Positions 63,449 to 64,000 of a stretch of 64,000 nucleotides of DNA are shown piece after piece. The DNA comes from Pseudochrobactrum saccharolyticum (lineage in GTDB: Bacteria; Pseudomonadota; Alphaproteobacteria; Rhizobiales; Rhizobiaceae). Where the stretch lies: assembly GCF_008801715.1 (NCBI RefSeq), contig NZ_VZPG01000006.1, positions 62,001 through 126,000 on the forward strand, read 5' to 3'. Position 1 is the stretch's first letter. Each line of letters opens with the position of its first letter. The notes beneath the pieces are model-generated. The model saw only the letters and a list, made by a program, of their open reading frames with translations, did no database searches and was not told the DNA's origin. Position numbers and translations under genes: made by a program.

Positions 63449-64000
63449 ATGGCTCCTCCTCTTCTCCGACTTGACCAGATCAGCCTGACTTTTGGTGGCA
63501 CACCGCTGCTGGAAGATGCAGGCCTGTCGATCAGTGAGGGAGAACGGATTGCGTTGGTCGGGCGTAACGGCTCCGGCAAATCCACACTGTTGAAAATTGC
63601 AGCCGGTATGGTTGAACCAACCGGCGGCGAGGTTTTCCGTCACCCTTCCGCAACCATTCGTTATCTGGCACAGGCACCGGATATGGATGGTTTTTCCAAT
63701 GTGCGTGATTATGTGGAAGCAGGTCTCGGCCCGACTGATGATCCGTATCGCGTGGCCTATCTTCTGGAAAATCTGGGACTGACCGGCGATGAAACACCGG
63801 AGCAGCTTTCCGGCGGTGAAGCACGTCGTGCAGCGCTGGCACGGGTCATTGCACCGCAGCCGGATGTGCTGCTGCTGGATGAACCGACCAACCATCTCGA
63901 TCTCGCAACGATTGAATGGCTGGAGCAGGAACTGCGCCAGATCCGCTCGGCGATTGTGCTGATTTCCCATGACCGTCGTTTTCTGGAAAATGTCAGCCGC
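63449..64000 (+). CDS. ABC-F family ATPase (Uup-like), 3' end outside the window
   Basis: The first 184 residues of a duplicated, soluble ATPase. Walker A is GRNGSGKST, the signature is LSGGEARRAALARVIA, and Walker B is VLLLDEPTNHLDL, followed by ISHDRRFLENV. No membrane domain precedes it. ABC-F proteins act on the ribosome or, as in Uup, affect DNA and translation. The second ATPase domain lies beyond the window. Confidence 0.92.
   Translation, partial: MAPPLLRLDQISLTFGGTPLLEDAGLSISEGERIALVGRNGSGKSTLLKIAAGMVEPTGGEVFRHPSATIRYLAQAPDMDGFSNVRDYVEAGLGPTDDPYRVAYLLENLGLTGDETPEQLSGGEARRAALARVIAPQPDVLLLDEPTNHLDLATIEWLEQELRQIRSAIVLISHDRRFLENVSR

Overview
The window reads as one contiguous piece of an alphaproteobacterial chromosome, most likely from the Hyphomicrobiales (Rhizobiales), family Brucellaceae. 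The evidence is the gene content and order: tolQRAB-pal-cpoB-tilS-ftsH-glmM next to ruvCAB; Omp25/Omp31-type porins; lineage-typical small proteins (DUF1465/RcdA, DUF1013/TrcR, DUF1192, DUF4164, DUF465); BioR-BioY biotin control; and 6S RNA between zapA and the 5-formyl-THF cyclo-ligase gene. Base composition looks close to balanced by eye, lower than usual for Brucella, which would fit a relative such as Pseudochrobactrum, but I cannot prove the genus. I saw no tRNA, rRNA, insertion sequence, prophage or CRISPR array.

Layout. 1-1584: the end of a MarR regulator, an overlapping DNA alkylation repair gene and a small unknown gene. 1646-3324: two minus-strand beta-barrel porin paralogues. 3573-18500: a long minus-strand housekeeping block for cell-wall precursor synthesis (glmM), membrane protease (ftsH), tRNA modification (tilS), the Tol-Pal envelope machine, YbgC thioesterase, the RuvABC resolvasome and an RcdA-like cell-cycle adaptor. 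19089-27085: an OpgC-like membrane acyltransferase, a divergent ThiE-like gene with a Sel1-repeat partner, efp, an inositol monophosphatase, and an unassigned MotA-like/OmpA-like motor pair. 27149-33294: an MsbA-like ABC exporter, rpmE, a MurI-like protein lacking both catalytic cysteines, yebC, then bioR and bioY with BioR boxes. 33378-37153: terC, ymdB, fau, 6S RNA, zapA and a DUF4164 gene. 37570-46821: central carbon genes tkt, gap, pgk and class I fba, plus a sugar dehydrogenase-like protein and prpE. 46893-56498: DUF1013, quinone oxidoreductase, DUF1192, two MFS transporters with a MerR regulator, two DUF465 genes, purEK, rpmJ and a TPR protein. 56576-64000: an M48-LysM lipoprotein, the thiBPQ thiamine importer under a TPP riboswitch with thiN divergent, a glycine-zipper lipoprotein and the start of an ABC-F ATPase.

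Most intergenic regions hold either clean intrinsic terminators or long imperfect palindromes. At least three palindrome classes are visible: about seven two-module elements of roughly 100 bp (agagcg...cgctct followed by gcatg...catgc), paired hairpins beginning tagagcg, and a pair of 76/78-bp elements bounded by CTAGTGG. They recall the RIME and Bru-RS elements described in this order.

Nothing here is an obvious new defence or mobile system. The best candidates for new biology are the cysteine-less MurI paralogue (29486-30271), the orphan ion-driven motor pair (25036-27085), the CTAGTGG twin hairpins, a MerR/MFS pair with a SoxR-box-like operator but no Fe-S cysteines in the regulator, and an orphan 21-bp perfect palindrome at 58413-58433.
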